From assembly GCA_034521835.1 (NCBI GenBank), contig JAXHMA010000003.1, forward strand, positions 248,001 to 312,000: 64,000 bases of DNA, given 5' to 3'. The notes below the pieces were generated by a model. The model searched no databases. It had not been told where the DNA came from and worked only from the letters and a program-made list of their open reading frames with translations. The position numbers and the translations under genes were made by a program. This DNA is from JAMQKA01 sp034521835 (lineage in GTDB: Bacteria > Bacteroidota > Rhodothermia > Balneolales > Balneolaceae). Every line of letters begins with the position of its first letter. Within the stretch, counting starts at the first letter, position 1. Below are positions 1 through 11,882 of the stretch, piece by piece.

Positions 1-582
1 TTTGTCGCTGAAGGCCAGCGTGAAGAGGATCGGGCTTTCTTTGAATGGTCTATGGAATATGCCTACGCCCGGATTCAGGAGTCGTTTGATGAAATTTACC
101 GGGAGATCAATGTACCCGGTCTGAGCTGGCTATTTAGCGGACCGATAGCGTTATGGTCTCGAATCAACAGAATAGGAAAAGTGCCCTCTGACTATTTGGG
201 TCACAAAGTTGCCCAGGCCATGCAGGAACCGGGAGCCGTGCGCGACCGACTTACCGAGGGGATGTACCTGCCGAAGGATGAGAACGAGGCGCTCGGTCGA
301 TATGAAAAGGCCTTCAGACTGGTAAAACAAGCGGAGCCGATCTACCGAAAATTGCACACTGCTGCCAAGAAGAAACAGATCCCCAAAACACAGCCCCGCT
401 TTGTGATTGATGAGGCACTTGAAAAAGGCATTATCACTAAAGATGAAGCCGACGTGGCGCGCCGAGCGGAAGAGGCCCGTGTAGATGTAGTACAAGTGGA
501 TGAATTTACGCTGGAAGAGTATCAAAACCAGACTCCGGCTCAGCCACGTACCGAGGGAAAAGAGAACAAGATAAATGTGTAA
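1..582 (+). CDS. fadE: Acyl-CoA dehydrogenase FadE, C-terminal part (5' truncated by window)
   Basis: The frame is open from base 1 and ends at TAA 580-582, so only the last ~193 residues are seen. They match the C-terminal region specific to bacterial FadE (the DUF1974-type domain), with the family signatures PSDYLGHKVA, RDRLTEGMYLP and GRYEKAF. FadE catalyses the first dehydrogenation of fatty acyl-CoA in beta-oxidation. The flavin-binding catalytic core lies upstream of the window. The tail after about residue 150 is acidic and poorly conserved, as is common in this family. A 420-bp non-coding gap separates it from the sigma factor downstream, so it is probably the end of its own transcription unit. 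No frameshift is visible in this part. Confidence 0.88.
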   Translation, partial: FVAEGQREEDRAFFEWSMEYAYARIQESFDEIYREINVPGLSWLFSGPIALWSRINRIGKVPSDYLGHKVAQAMQEPGAVRDRLTEGMYLPKDENEALGRYEKAFRLVKQAEPIYRKLHTAAKKKQIPKTQPRFVIDEALEKGIITKDEADVARRAEEARVDVVQVDEFTLEEYQNQTPAQPRTEGKENKINV

Positions 583-1005
583 AGAACATTGGAAGAGATC
601 TTATTTACCGATCAACAGAGATGAGTAAGGCTAAATGAGCACCGGTGGAAAAGTTTGCCCATCTTTGCAGAATTATTCCTTTCCGGTAATTTCGCAGATA
701 ATTACAAAAGAATGTCGAGAGATTCCCTCCAGATGCCTTCCCTGGTAATCCATTCTCAATAATGATGTACTAAAAGCGTAATTTTCATCTTCCAGAATCA
801 GGTCCTTTCAATAGGATTAAAGGGGGGACATTAATCCTCATACTGCAAAAGTAAGTCTATTTTACTGGCTCAAACCCATAATTTTATGAATATATACTAA
901 ATAATTTAGTTTTAATTAAAAATTAAATTAAATATTTAAGTTGTATGGCCGTAATACATTAATTATAATAGCCGACAAAGATTTAATGCTTGCAGGAAAG
1001 ATTGA
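583..1005. other. Intergenic region, AT-rich towards the sigma factor gene
   Basis: No convincing gene is seen in these 423 bases. The stretch 860-945 is very AT-rich and probably contains the promoter of the sigma factor gene. I could not fix a particular promoter sequence. Confidence 0.5.
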
Positions 1006-1579
1006 ATGGACCTTAAGTCAGAGTCAGATTTTGACGAATCGGAGTGTGTTCGGTCGCTCAACGAAGCGGACCGAACTGCATTTAAGAAGCTTTTCACAAA
1101 GTATTATGAACAGCTGTGTAGGTTTGTTTATCGATATGTAAAATCGGAGTCGATCTCGGAGAGTTTAGTTCAGGAGGTTTTCGTACGCGTTTGGGAACAG
1201 AAAGAGCAGTTGGATGCTCAAAAAAATATTCGCTCCTACTTGTACAAGTCAGCAAGAAATGAAGCGCTTGATTATATTCAGCATAAAGATATTGTGAAAG
1301 AAAAACTATCGCTGCTAAAAGGAGATCAAAAACCTGCAAGGACGACAGACGACGTGCTGGATAAAGAAAAATTTTGGACGTTTGTTCAACACCAGATCGA
1401 GCAGTTGCCACCCAAAACCCAGCTTGTTTACAAACTCAGTCGCAAAGATGGGCTCACCTACATTGAAATTGCCGAACTGCTGGAAGTTTCTCCTAAAACG
1501 GTCAGAATACCACATCACGAAAGCACTAGAAGCACTGCGCAAAGAGCTGAATATAAAGCTCCCTTCCCTTTACATATAA
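1006..1579 (+). CDS. ECF-type RNA polymerase sigma factor (FecI-like), one frameshift near the end
   Basis: This is a sigma-70 family extracytoplasmic-function factor of about 190 residues. Region 2 is seen around residues 20-65 (AFKKLFTKYYEQLCRF, then VQEVFVRVWE). Region 4, the -35-binding helix-turn-helix, is at about residues 130-190 (LPPKTQLVYKLSRKDGLTY, then IAELLEVSPKTV). After SPKTV the frame breaks at about base 1500. The next frame continues the family pattern as EYHITKALEALRKEL and stops at 1579, which restores a normal C-terminus. A following FecR-like gene and a SusC with an STN domain make a classic surface-signalling trio. The factor should activate the SusC/SusD genes downstream. 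ATG 1006 is chosen because it gives a normal N-terminus for the family. Confidence 0.88.
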
Positions 1580-1726
1580 TATCTCTATAGATTTATTTTT
1601 TTATTCTATTATTGTAATAATGGAATATTTATTAATTAATTTAATGTTTTTACCATAATTATTTAGGGTATCGGCTTTTTCATTCGTAATTATATGTGAA
1701 CTGATGAAAAAGCTAAGTACTAAATA

Positions 1727-2767
1727 ATGGAAGTTTCCCAATTATATCGATACCTGGCGGGAGATTGCAGCCCGGTAGAGGAAAGGTCGGTTGAAAACTG
1801 GATCTCTAAGCATCCTGAGAACCGTGCCTTTTTCCGTTCTATCCAGAAGATCTGGCAGGTAGAGCCGCAAGATGAATTTAATGCTGACTTAGACTCGGGC
1901 TGGAAAACCGTAGAAAAGCGTATAGAAACCTACTCATTCAAACGTATCAAAAAACAACGAGAGACCAACTCTCGTGTTTCAACTTCCAGGGAAAAAGCGT
2001 TTAAGTCGTACCTGTTTGCTGCTGCTGTTGGTATATTTTTAGTTGCCGCACTTTTGGTGATGCAACATACAAGTACCTCTGAACCTGCCCCCACCCCGGT
2101 AACCATGCAGCAGATACAAACCAAGAAAGGGCAGCGCGCTTCTTTTACCCTTTCTGATGGTACCAAAGTGCATCTCAATGCAGACACCCGCTTAAAAATA
2201 CTCGACAGATTTCAGACGCCAAAAACCGGGAGGTCTATCTGGATGGAGAGGCCTTTTTTGAGGTAGCCTCCGACAAGGATTATCCCTTCACCGTTTACAC
2301 TGCTAATTCTTTTACCCGTGTACTCGGTACCAGGTTCGGGGTGTTCGCCTATCCCAAAGAGCAGGTCCGCACGGTGGTAGAAGAGGGTAGCGTGCTGTTC
2401 GGGCTGCAAGAAGAGAGATCAAGCACCAATCCCCCAACACAGACCACATTAAAACATCATGAAATTGGAGAAATAGACATCAACGGCATGCTAACCCGGA
2501 ATTCAACAGTCCAGCTCGATAAATATTTAGGCTGGAAGGACGGAAAATTGGTTTTCTACGAAAACCCCATTGCGAGAGATCGAGCCCAAGCTGGAACGCT
2601 GGTATAACATAACCCTGCATCTTGAGGATTCAACGCTGCGTGATCGCCGGTTAACGGCTACTTTCCAAAATGAACCGATTACAGAGGTGCTGGATGTACT
2701 GGCTCTTTCCCTCAATCTCAACTATCAGCTAACAAATCGAGAGATCACTCTTTCGGAGAAACACTAG
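1727..2767 (+). CDS. FecR-like anti-sigma factor, two frameshifts
   Basis: This is a single-pass inner-membrane sigma regulator of about 345 residues when repaired. Residues 1-65 form the cytoplasmic sigma-binding region (LYRYLAGDCSPVEE, then VENWISKHPENRAFF). One transmembrane helix lies at about residues 86-107 (YLFAAAVGIFLVAALLV). The periplasmic FecR domain starts at KKGQRASFTLSDGTKVHLNA. The frame shifts near base 2220 and continues as REVYLDGEAFFEVASDKDY, then LGTRFGVFAYPKEQ. It shifts again near 2570 and continues as EPKLERWYNITLHLED to the stop at 2767. The last part is the FecR C-terminal domain that contacts the receptor's STN domain. It follows the sigma gene and precedes SusC, as in FecIRA systems. 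Both breaks look like indels in an otherwise normal gene. Confidence 0.85.
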
Positions 2768-2841
2768 GCCGAACTCGCTCTGAAAGAGGTTATTCATCCT
2801 ATTAAACCAAACCCAAAAAGCTCTATAACATGGAACTGTAC

Positions 2842-5800
2842 ATGAACAAACCGTTACAAAATCTAGGACAGGTATTCATAGGCACTATTATGTGCTTTGT
2901 GCTCATGCTTGGAATATTTATTCCGATATCGCAGGGGCAAGATGTGAGTCTGTCGGATCAGTATTTAGCAAAGTCCTCAGAGTTGCATCCCAATCTCGAA
3001 TTCATAAAAAGCAAAGACAACCCCAGCCAGAAAATACTCAACAAAGTTATTTCAGTGGACTTGAATGAGGCTACTCTGCTGGATGCGTTGGAACAGATCA
3101 CCGCGCATACCCATACTGACGTTATCCTACGGAATGTCCAACATTCCAGTGCAAAAAAGAGTAACGTACGCTAGCAAGCAGGTCACGATCAACCAAGCGC
3201 TGTGGACTGTACTGGAGGGCACAGGCCTCCATTTTGCGATCTCTTCGAACAGACACCTGGTCGTCTATAATCTCATGGAAACTCCGTCAAAAACGGATCA
3301 GGTACAGACCGGAACCATAACGGGGCAGGTTACGGTAGAGAGTTCAGGCGAATCGCTGCCCGGCGCCAACGTATTTCTGGAAGGTACCCAAAAGGGAGCC
3401 ACCACCGATACTGATGGAAATTACATGCTAACTGGTATAGAGCCCGGCAGCTACACGCTGGTGGCCCGGTTCATCGGCTTCCAGAGCTTTGAGCAGGAGG
3501 TGGAGATCGAGGCTGATCAAACTCTTACTGTTAATATTCAGCTTGCCGAACAGGTGGCGGGGCTGGATGAAGTGGTGGTAACCGGTACGGCAGGCCAGGC
3601 AAGGCGACGAGAGGTTGGTAACAGCATTTCTTCTGTGGATATGGAGACAATGACGAGCGTGCCCGTGAGTACAGAGCAGGCACTGCAGGCGCAGGTGCCT
3701 GGACTTTCGGTGACCTCCACCTCTGGTTCTATTGGGGCGGGCTCGCAGATTCGTATTCGCGGTAATGTGAGTGTATCGATGAGTAATCAGCCGCTTATTT
3801 ATCTGGATGGTATCCGGCTGCGTAGCGAGCCTTATCCCGAAAATGTACCGCCGGTAGGCTATAATGGCCGGGGCGCAAACTACAACGCCACGCCGCTGAA
3901 TGATATTAATCCCGCAGATATCAGTAACGTAGAGATTATCAAGGGCGCTGCCGCTACAACACTTTACGGATCAGAAGCTGCCGCCGGCGTAATTCAGATT
4001 TTTACCAAGATGGGAACCCCCTCCGGCGAACCGATCTGGTCGGCACGAATTGATCAGGGAGCCAACTGGACGCCCAAATTCGGGGCAGAAGGAGCTGATT
4101 ATCTATTCCTGGATCCCTGGCTTAAAACGGCGCATACCCAGCAATATTCGCTTTCTGTGCGGGGAGGAGCGGAGCAGACCCAATACTTTGTATCCGGTTC
4201 CTTTGCCGATAACGAAGGCGTACTGCCGCTGGATAGTGAAACTAAAATTAACGGCCGTGCCAATTTCCGCACATTCCTGGCAGAGGATCTTATTTTGAGA
4301 ATCAATACCGGATATACGCGTCACGATATCTGGAACACACCCTCCGGCAACAACGCACAGGGCCTCACGCTGAACGCCTACCGCCGCGATCGCAATTACA
4401 TCGGCTCAGCCGCAAAGGAAGATATTGACCAGTTTCTTCAGTACGATATCAACACTGTCAATGACCGGTTTATCTCCGGGGCAAGCCTGAACTTCGACCA
4501 GACTTCCAGTCTGACGCACCAGGTGCAGCTGGGATTCGATTTCGCCAACAGCGAGCTTTGGCAATTTCGTCCGGTAGGTTTTCCCGGGGCAGAGGATGGC
4601 ATCCGTTCGAATATCCGGTGGACGTATACTTCATTGACGCTGGATTATCTGGGGACGGTTGAATTCGACATCACGCCTGAGTTCAGTGCCGATCTCTCAT
4701 GGGGCGGAGAGACGATCACCACCAACGAGAACCGCACTACCGGATATGGCGACGGGTTTCCCGGTCCGGGCGACCATCTGGTGACGGCGGCCGCGAACAG
4801 ACTCTCTTTTGAGGAGCAGATAAAGATCGTTACCGGCGGTGTGTTCAGCCAGTTGTTGCTGGACTATAAAGACCGTTACTTCCTTACGCTGGGCTTCCGT
4901 TTGGATGGAAACAGCGCCTTTGGGGAAAACCTTGGCTTGCAACCTTATCGCCAAAGCCAGCTTGTCGTATGTGCTTTCGGATGAGTCTTTCTGGAAAGAA
5001 GACTGGGGCCAGTTGCGTTTACGTGCCGCCTACGGTCATGCTGGGCGCGCACCTGGTGCGTTTGATGCCGTTCGAATATGGTCACCGGTAGGCTGGGGAA
5101 ACCAGGTTGCCTTTACCCCTGAAAACGTAGGTAATGAAGATCTTGGTCCAGAGCGCACGATTGAAACCGAATTCGGTATTGATGCCTCATTCTTTAATCA
5201 GCGATTGGATCTTGAATTTACCGCCTACAATCAACGTACAACCAATGCTTTGCTGGCGGTCAACCAGATTCCATCGCAGGGATTCCTGAACAGCCAGCTT
5301 CGCAATGTGGGTGAGCTCGAAAATCGTGGCATTGAAGTAGCGATAGATGGTGTGCCCGTGCAAAACGAAGGATTTCAATGGACCCTCGGCGCGGATGTAA
5401 GCCTGAATCAAAGTGAAGTGCTGGATCTGGGTGGAGCTCCTCCGTTCACACTGGGCACTCTGGCCGGTATTTACGAAGGTCATCCCGCTCCGATGGTACG
5501 AGCTGACCGTATTACCAATCCCGATGAAGTGGCGGACCCTATTGTTGAAGAAGACCATTTTTACGGTCCGGATCAGCCCACACATATACTTGGGCTGAGC
5601 ACAAGCCTGACGCTACCATGGTGGAATATCTCGATCTCCGCCCGAGGAGAGTACCAGGGTGGGCACTATATCTATGACGGTGCTACTTACAATGCACTTT
5701 CTCGCGGGGTTCGTTTCCCAACTGCCATTGGAGCCCTGGAACAGATAGAAGCAGGCAATGCCGACCAGCTGACCGCCTACGAGCGTTCCATCGCTTACCC

Positions 5801-6075
5801 GGCAAACGTGCGAGCTGACTGGTTTATACGTCCGGCCGATTTTTTTAAGCTTAGAAGTCTTTCGATACATATCCCGATTCCGAGCAAATTTACCGGTGGA
5901 TCAGAGGCCACGTTTACATTCTCTGGGCATAATCTGTTCCGGTGGACCAATGACGGACTTCCCGCTGTTTGATCCTGAGATGACCGGCGACGGTGCCACC
6001 GATGCCGTCCGATCTATCCAAGAGCATATTCCTCCTACAGCCGGTTTCACCGGGTCTCTGCAGGTAACTTTTTAA
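2842..6075 (+). CDS. SusC-like TonB-dependent outer-membrane receptor with STN domain, three frameshifts
   Basis: This is an outer-membrane porin/transducer of about 1078 residues when repaired. A signal peptide covers residues 1-33 (IMCFVLMLGIFIPIS). It is followed by an STN domain at about 60-150 (ISVDLNEATLLDALEQI, then VTINQALWTVLEGTGLHF). A carboxypeptidase-like regulatory domain follows at about 160-240 (ITGQVTVESSGESLPGANV). Then come the linker VVVTG, the plug (PLIYLDGIRL, VEIIKGAAATTLYG) and the beta-barrel. Frame breaks lie near 3160, 4950 and 5945. The barrel ends at TAA 6073-6075 with a terminal phenylalanine (LQVTF), as expected for outer-membrane insertion. The STN domain is the part that signals to FecR, so this receptor should sense its substrate and switch on its own operon. 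An upstream ATG at 2830 is possible, but 2842 fits the signal peptide better. Confidence 0.9.
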
Positions 6076-6148
6076 GTCCTGAATCCTGAAAAAATGGAGA
6101 AGATAAACAGCGATTTTTTCGAAAAAAATTAAAGTCATTAACAACATT

Positions 6149-7468
6149 ATGTATCAATTCAGATCAATCAATAAATTTTGTGTTTCGAAGTTTTTGTGCA
6201 AGGCGGCCGTTGCCTGCCTGATGATGCTGACGCTTACCACATGCGATTTCGATGTGACCAACCCCGGGGCCATTGTGGATACGCAGCTTAATCAACCGGG
6301 TTCGTATGAGGCTATCGTCAACGGTAGCGGGCGTGACCTTTCCGAGGCGATTAACTGGATAGGCTATACCGGCGCCGCAGCAGCCCGGGAAATTCACCCC
6401 TCCGGATCGACAGGCTCGTTCGGAATTTCGGTCCGGCAGCAGCTTGGCATCCTTGATCCCGACGACACCAACACCCATTGGGAAAATGCCCAGCAAGCCC
6501 GCTGGGTAGCCGAGCAGGGCCTGTCTCGACTGCAGGAAAATATGTCAGACAATGAGTTCTCCTCTTCTTCGCTGGTGGCAGAGCAATATCTTTGGGCCGG
6601 ATACGCCAATAGGCTGTTGGGAGAAAACATGTGCCAGTGTGTGATTGACGGTGGATCGCCCCAAAGCTATGAGGTATATTTTGAGCGGGCGGAAGAGCAT
6701 TTTACAAATGCTTTGGCTGTAGCTAATGCCTCAAGTGATAGCGAGCTGATCAACGCTGCACTTGCCGGGCGTGCCTCAGTTCGGGTGTCCCTGGAAAACT
6801 GGTCCGGCGCCGTTGGCGATGCCGGGGCAGGTTCCGATGGATTTTGAGTATGTCATAAACTACTACAGCGTAGAGGAAAGCCAGTACAATCGGATTTTCC
6901 AGGCATCAGCAAACAGTCCCTATCGCGCGCGCATACCGTCTGGCAGACCGTTCACCGAGGATACACTATCAGGCATCATGATGATCCCCGCACGGCGTGG
7001 GCGGAAGATCCCGATTATCCCGTTGGGGATGCCGCCGTTGCCGGACTGGGCAATGTGCCGTGGTTTTACCAAACCAAGCATGAATCTACGTCGGCTCCCA
7101 TCGTGCTATCAAGCGGACCGGAAATGTTGCTTATTCAGGCTGAAGCCGAGATGGTCGATGGTGATTGGATGGCAGGAATGGCGCTGATCAACTCCCGCCG
7201 CGATGATGTAGGCGTCGATAACCTGGACGGCAAACGAACAATTGCTGCTGAAGCCTGGGCTTTTCTGAAACGAGAACGTGGTATCGAGCTATGGCTTGAA
7301 GCGCGGCGTCTTGGAGATCTGAAACGCTGGGAAGAAAATGATACACCCGGTGCCTTGCATCCCTTGGAACAGGCCGGAAATTCTGCGCAAGAACTTCCGC
7401 TCGACCCCGAACGTGATCTCTGTTTCCCGATTTCGGAATCCGAAGTTGATACCAATCCCAATATATAA
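6149..7468 (+). CDS. SusD/RagB-like nutrient-binding lipoprotein, frameshifted
   Basis: This is the surface lipoprotein partner of the SusC receptor, about 440 residues when repaired. The signal peptide ends in a lipobox (LMMLTLTTC), with Cys at residue 31. Helical TPR-type segments typical of SusD follow (TDLSEAINWIG-like region, YLWAGYANRLLGENMCQ, YFERAEEHFTNAL). The frame moves near 6830 (VPMDFEYVINYYSVEES) and again before 7055 (GNVPWFYQTKHES). The C-terminal part carries the family hallmarks MLLIQAEAE and FLKRERGIELWLEARRLGD. It lies 73 bp after SusC and is surely co-transcribed. SusD proteins form the lid over the SusC barrel and bind the ligand. The ligand cannot be read from the sequence. 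The peptidases downstream suggest peptides or proteins. Confidence 0.88.
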
Positions 7469-7647
7469 CTCTGGATGGTGGAAAAGGGTCATCCCGTTCA
7501 AGCAGCGTTCTTGGGCGGATGGTTCTTTACCACCTCTAAAACCAGAACGGCGATAAGAATTTACAGGTGAATCATACATGGTTATTGGAATAAGAATGAT
7601 CCCGAATAAATAGTTTCCGAACAAAAGCTGCGTTCAGACTTTTCTTA

Positions 7648-8984
7648 ATGGTGGGACTAGGTTGGCTAACGGTATTGGCCGGCCTGTGATAATACGACCG
7701 AAACCAGTGGATCCGCAACGGCCGGAGAAGCAGCTGTACAAACCGAATATTTGGAACAGCTTGAAGAAATTTCACAAAATCCACAACTGCAACAAGCCCT
7801 TAATTATATTGAAGAAACCGATGATCAGACTATCGAAGATCAGGTTCTGCTGACTGAGATTCCCGCCCCGCCGTTTGGGGAGGTGGAGACGAGGCAAAAA
7901 ATTTGCCGAGATGCTTAGCCGATATGGTGCCGATTCGGTTCTGGACCGATAGCATCGGCGATGTCATAAGGCCTTCGAAAAAGGAAAGCACGCGCGACAG
8001 CGTACTTGCAATTGCCGGTCGCCTTGGATACGGTATTCCCTATCGAAACGGACGTCACCGTAGAGCAAAGTGGAGACACCCTGTTTGCCCCAGGCATTGG
8101 CGATGATGGCAGGGGCCTTACCACGGTGTTGGCTCTGCTGCGAAGCATAGATACACTGAACCTCAGTTTTGAATCCGATATTCTCTTTATTGGTAACGTA
8201 GGTGAAGAGGGGCTGGGTGATCTCCGGGGCATGAAATACCTGTTTCGCGAGGGTGGTCCTCAGATAGATTTTTTTATTTCAGTTGATGGTACCCGCATTA
8301 AATCCATTACCAATGGGGCGCTCGGTTCTCATCGTTATGAAGTAACGTTCAAGGGACCGGGTGGGCACTCGTGGGGGGCTTTTGGGTTGGCCAATCCACA
8401 TCATGCGCTTTCTCGGGCGATAACCCACTTTGTGGATAAAGCGGAAGAATACACCCAAACCGATCCAAAAACCAGTTATAATATCGGCCGGATTGGCGGT
8501 GGTACCTCAGTGAACTCCATCCCGTTCGAGTCGTGGCTGGAAGTGGATATGCGTTCACTGCAGTCCAGCGACGCGACGAGGATCGACACCTGATTCAGTA
8601 TGCCCATACGCACCAGGGCCTGGCCGAGCAAAATGATCTTCGAAGGGATGGTCCACCGATGACTGTTGAGATCAAGATGATCGGTAACCGTCCATCAGGG
8701 CATACGCCGGTGGAAAGTGACCGGATTGTGCAGTGGGCGATGGCGACGGCCGATTGGGCGGGCGAAGAACCTGAACTGCGAACCAGTTCCACTGACTGCG
8801 AACATCCCTATATTCACAATGGGAAATTCCCGCCATCACCATTGGTGGGGGAGGTGAGGGGCATGGCGCGCATTCACTGGATGAGTGGTACTACAACGAT
8901 GAGGGATATAAAGGTATTCAGCGGGCGCTGCTGGTGCTCTCCGCCGTTGCAGGTATGGAACAGGAAAAAAGCATGAATTTTTAG
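7648..8984 (+). CDS. M20-type metallopeptidase lipoprotein, frameshifted
   Basis: This is a zinc peptidase of the M20/M25/M40 group, about 445 residues when repaired, probably anchored as a lipoprotein. The N-terminus reads LTVLAG and then, one frame over, CDNTTETS, which gives a lipobox at about residue 17. Recognisable core blocks are TEIPAPPFGE, APGIGDDGRGL (zinc-binding Asp), GNVGEEGLGDLRGM (catalytic Glu-Glu pair), FFISVDG and the dimerisation-domain segment GPGGHSWGAFG. Frame breaks occur near 7690, 7890, 8030, 8580 and 8800. The last frame gives AITIGGGGEGHGAHSLDEW, which includes the final zinc histidine, and stops at 8984. It follows SusD in the same direction, so the locus probably degrades peptides imported or captured by SusCD. 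Overall similarity is to tripeptidase-like members. The precise specificity is unknown. Confidence 0.75.
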
Positions 8985-9106
8985 CCATTTTAGGGGAGGA
9001 AAACGTCATTATACCCAGTATATATCCCGTTATCATCAATCTTATTTATAACGATTCAACCTATAAAAGACCGTTAAAATGAATAAACAACTGCTACCGG
9101 AAAGCT

Positions 9107-11765
9107 ATGAACCAACTACTGGTTCTGGCAGGATTCTTTTTGCTACTTGTCTCAATGGTAAACGCGCAAGATGTGCCATCACCCACTGAAGTGTTTGGTT
9201 TTCAGCCGGGTGCGGATTACAAGCTGGCCGATTATGATCAGATGTTGGACTACTATGACAAGTTGGATGCCGCCTCTGATCGCGTTCATAAAATAGAAAT
9301 CGGAGAGACGGTGCTTGGCCGCCCGACGCTGCTGCCGTTTATCTCTACAGAAGAAAATCTGGAGCAGCTCGATAAATGGCGTACTATCAGCGAAGAACTC
9401 TCCCGTGCGCGTGTTAGCGAGGAGGAAGCCCAGGAGCTCTCAAAAGAAGGAAAGGCGATTATCTGGATCGACGGCGGCATGCATGCTACCGAGCTGGCCC
9501 ACGGGCAGATGACCACCGAGCTGGCCTATAAAATTGCGAGCAAAGAGACGGGAGGAGATGCAGCAGATCCGTGAAAATGTGATTACGCTGCTGATGCCGG
9601 TGATGAATCCCGATCGGCTCCAGATCGTCACCAGTTGGTACCGACAGAACCTCAGGGACACGCCGTATGAAACCAGCTCCCCACCGTGGCTCTACCAGCA
9701 CTATGTGGGACACGACAATAACCGGGATTGGTTCATGAACAACATGCCTGAGACTTATCACGTCACTAAAATTTTATATCGTGAGTGGTTCCCGCAGATC
9801 GTCTTTAATCATCATCAAACCTCCCCGGACTGGACACGCATCTCCATCCCGCCGTATGCCGATCCAGTTAACCCGAAAATACACCCTGCCGTTACTGCGG
9901 GCGTCAACGAGGTGGGTTCGGCGATGGCCACTCGATTTGCTGTGGAAGAGATGCCCGGTGCCATTGCAGATAACTATTACACCATGTTCTGGAACGGCGG
10001 CGGCCGAACCGTGCCCTATTATCACAATCAGATCGGTATTCTTACTGAAACCGGTCACCGCACGCCCACGCCCCGTTTTTATGATCCCGACTCCCTGCCG
10101 TCACACGTAGGAACAGGGACCCCTACAGACGGAACGGATATTTTGTATCCGTACTGGTAGTGTCTGAAAGGGGGGAGAATCCCGCTTCTACGGGATGCCG
10201 TGGAATATATGCTTACCGCCTCGATGGCCGTGCTTGATCTGGCTTCCGAGCGCCGTTCCAACCTGCTTTACAATATCTATCGAATGGGCCGGGATGCCAT
10301 TGCTGCAGGTGAATCCGGAAATCCCTACGCCTATATAATTCCCACCGAGCAGTGGGACGAATGGGAGGCAAAGAACTTGGTCAATGTACTTTTCCGGGGT
10401 GGTATTGAGGTGAAACGGGCGACTCGTGATTTTAACGCAGAAGGTAAAACCTAAACCAGGCGGATTCTGCTATCTGTCTGTGCCGGGCCAGACCTTTCCG
10501 GCCGTTCCTGATGGACTTGCTGGAGAAGCAGGACTATCCCACGCGCCTGGAATATCCCGGCGGACCGCCCGACACCCCATATGATCTGGCGGGATGGACG
10601 TTGCCGATGCAGACGGGCATAACCGTGGATCGTATTGATACCTCCTTTAATGCCTCCACTGAAGATAATCTCCGGACTTGTGGATGCCGAGCCGGGCAGC
10701 GTAGAAGGCCAGGCTGGCTACGGATATATTTTCACGGCGAAGTCCAATGCCCTCGGTAAAAGCGGCCAATGTCCTGCTAAAAGAGGGAGCCAGTGTGTCA
10801 AAAACTACTGCGGCTCTGAACATCAGTGGTGCTGAAATGCCAGCTGGATCCTATAATCGTAACCGGCAGCAGTTCCAGAGGCCATCGATGTCGTTGACCG
10901 GGAATGCGGACTTTCCTTCTATGGCTTTATCGGATGAACCTGACGATCCGGCACCCGGCGAGGAATATCCCTGCCCAAAGTGGGTCTTTATAAATCCTGG
11001 GATCGCAAAGAGCATGGATGAGGGCTGGACCCGCTGGCTACTGAAAAAGGAATATGTCTTTGACGTGGACACCCTGCATGATGCGGATATCGCGGAGGGT
11101 GACCTTTCGCAATATGATAGTATCATTTTGCCATCGCAGTCGCCGAGCGAAATTCTGCACGGTCATTCTGTGCAGGAGATGCCGGAGCAATTTACCGGTG
11201 GTCTTGGTCTGGAAGGTACGCTTGCGCTCGGGAATATTACCGAAGCCGGCGGTGTTCTCATCACTTTTGATGAGTCCAGTGATTTTGTAATTGAGCAGTT
11301 TGGCCTGCCGCTTGAGTAACGCGGTTAGCGGCCTGAGCGATGAAGAGTTTTTTATCCCGGGCTGGCTCTATACCGCTGGGCTGTGGATGTCAGCGATCCG
11401 CTGGCGTTTGGCATGCAGGATACGGTGGCCGTTTCCTTCAGCCGGAGCCGCGCGTTTGATATTGAGAAGCAGGATTTTGAAGGAGAGGGCGGCCGTGAAG
11501 AGCTGGCCAAAGCCCCCGAACCACCGGTGGACGTGATCGCGCGCTACGCAAAATCGGATTTGTTGAATGAGCGGATGGTGGGCGATGGGAGAAGATGAAT
11601 ACATTACGGGCAAACCATCATTGGTTCGTGTGTTCGTTTGGCAAAGGGCAGGTAGTACTGTTCGCCTTCCGTCCGCAGTTTCGCGGTCAGCCACGCGGCA
11701 CGTATAAACTCATTTTTAATGCTCTTTACGGAGGAACAATGGAAACATTTCCCGGTGCAGAATAA
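9107..11765 (+). CDS. M14-family zinc carboxypeptidase, secreted, heavily frameshifted
   Basis: A signal peptide is seen at residues 1-21 (VLAGFFLLLVSMVNAQ), followed by an M14 zinc carboxypeptidase domain. The first zinc ligands are in WIDGGMHATELAHGQ (HxxE). Downstream blocks are LLMPVMNPDRLQIV, GHDNNRDWFMNN and IVFNHHQTSPDW, which holds the third zinc histidine. ILTETGHRTPTPRFYD follows. At least six frame changes are needed to read the gene to its end at TAA 11763-11765 (GTYKLIFNALYGGTME). Repaired length is about 886 residues, typical of the large M14 members that carry a C-terminal extension with a class I glutamine-amidotransferase-like fold (KWVFINPGIAKSMDEGWTRW). The exported protein should trim C-terminal residues from peptides and fits the peptide-uptake theme. 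The number of breaks is high, so real decay cannot be excluded. Confidence 0.78.
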
Positions 11766-11882
11766 GTGTTCACAGACTCCTGGCATGATTAAATACTAAT
11801 CTCAAGACCGCTGGCGAACCCATTGTGGTACAATGAGTTTTACCAATGTTTTTAGACCTTTAAACGTACAAACTTACTTGTT

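Noticed and set aside
1006..1590. Sigma factor ORF as read, with the C-terminus RIPHHESTRS
   Set aside because: The residues after SPKTV do not fit region 4; the next frame restores the family pattern, so the tail is taken as a frameshift artefact.
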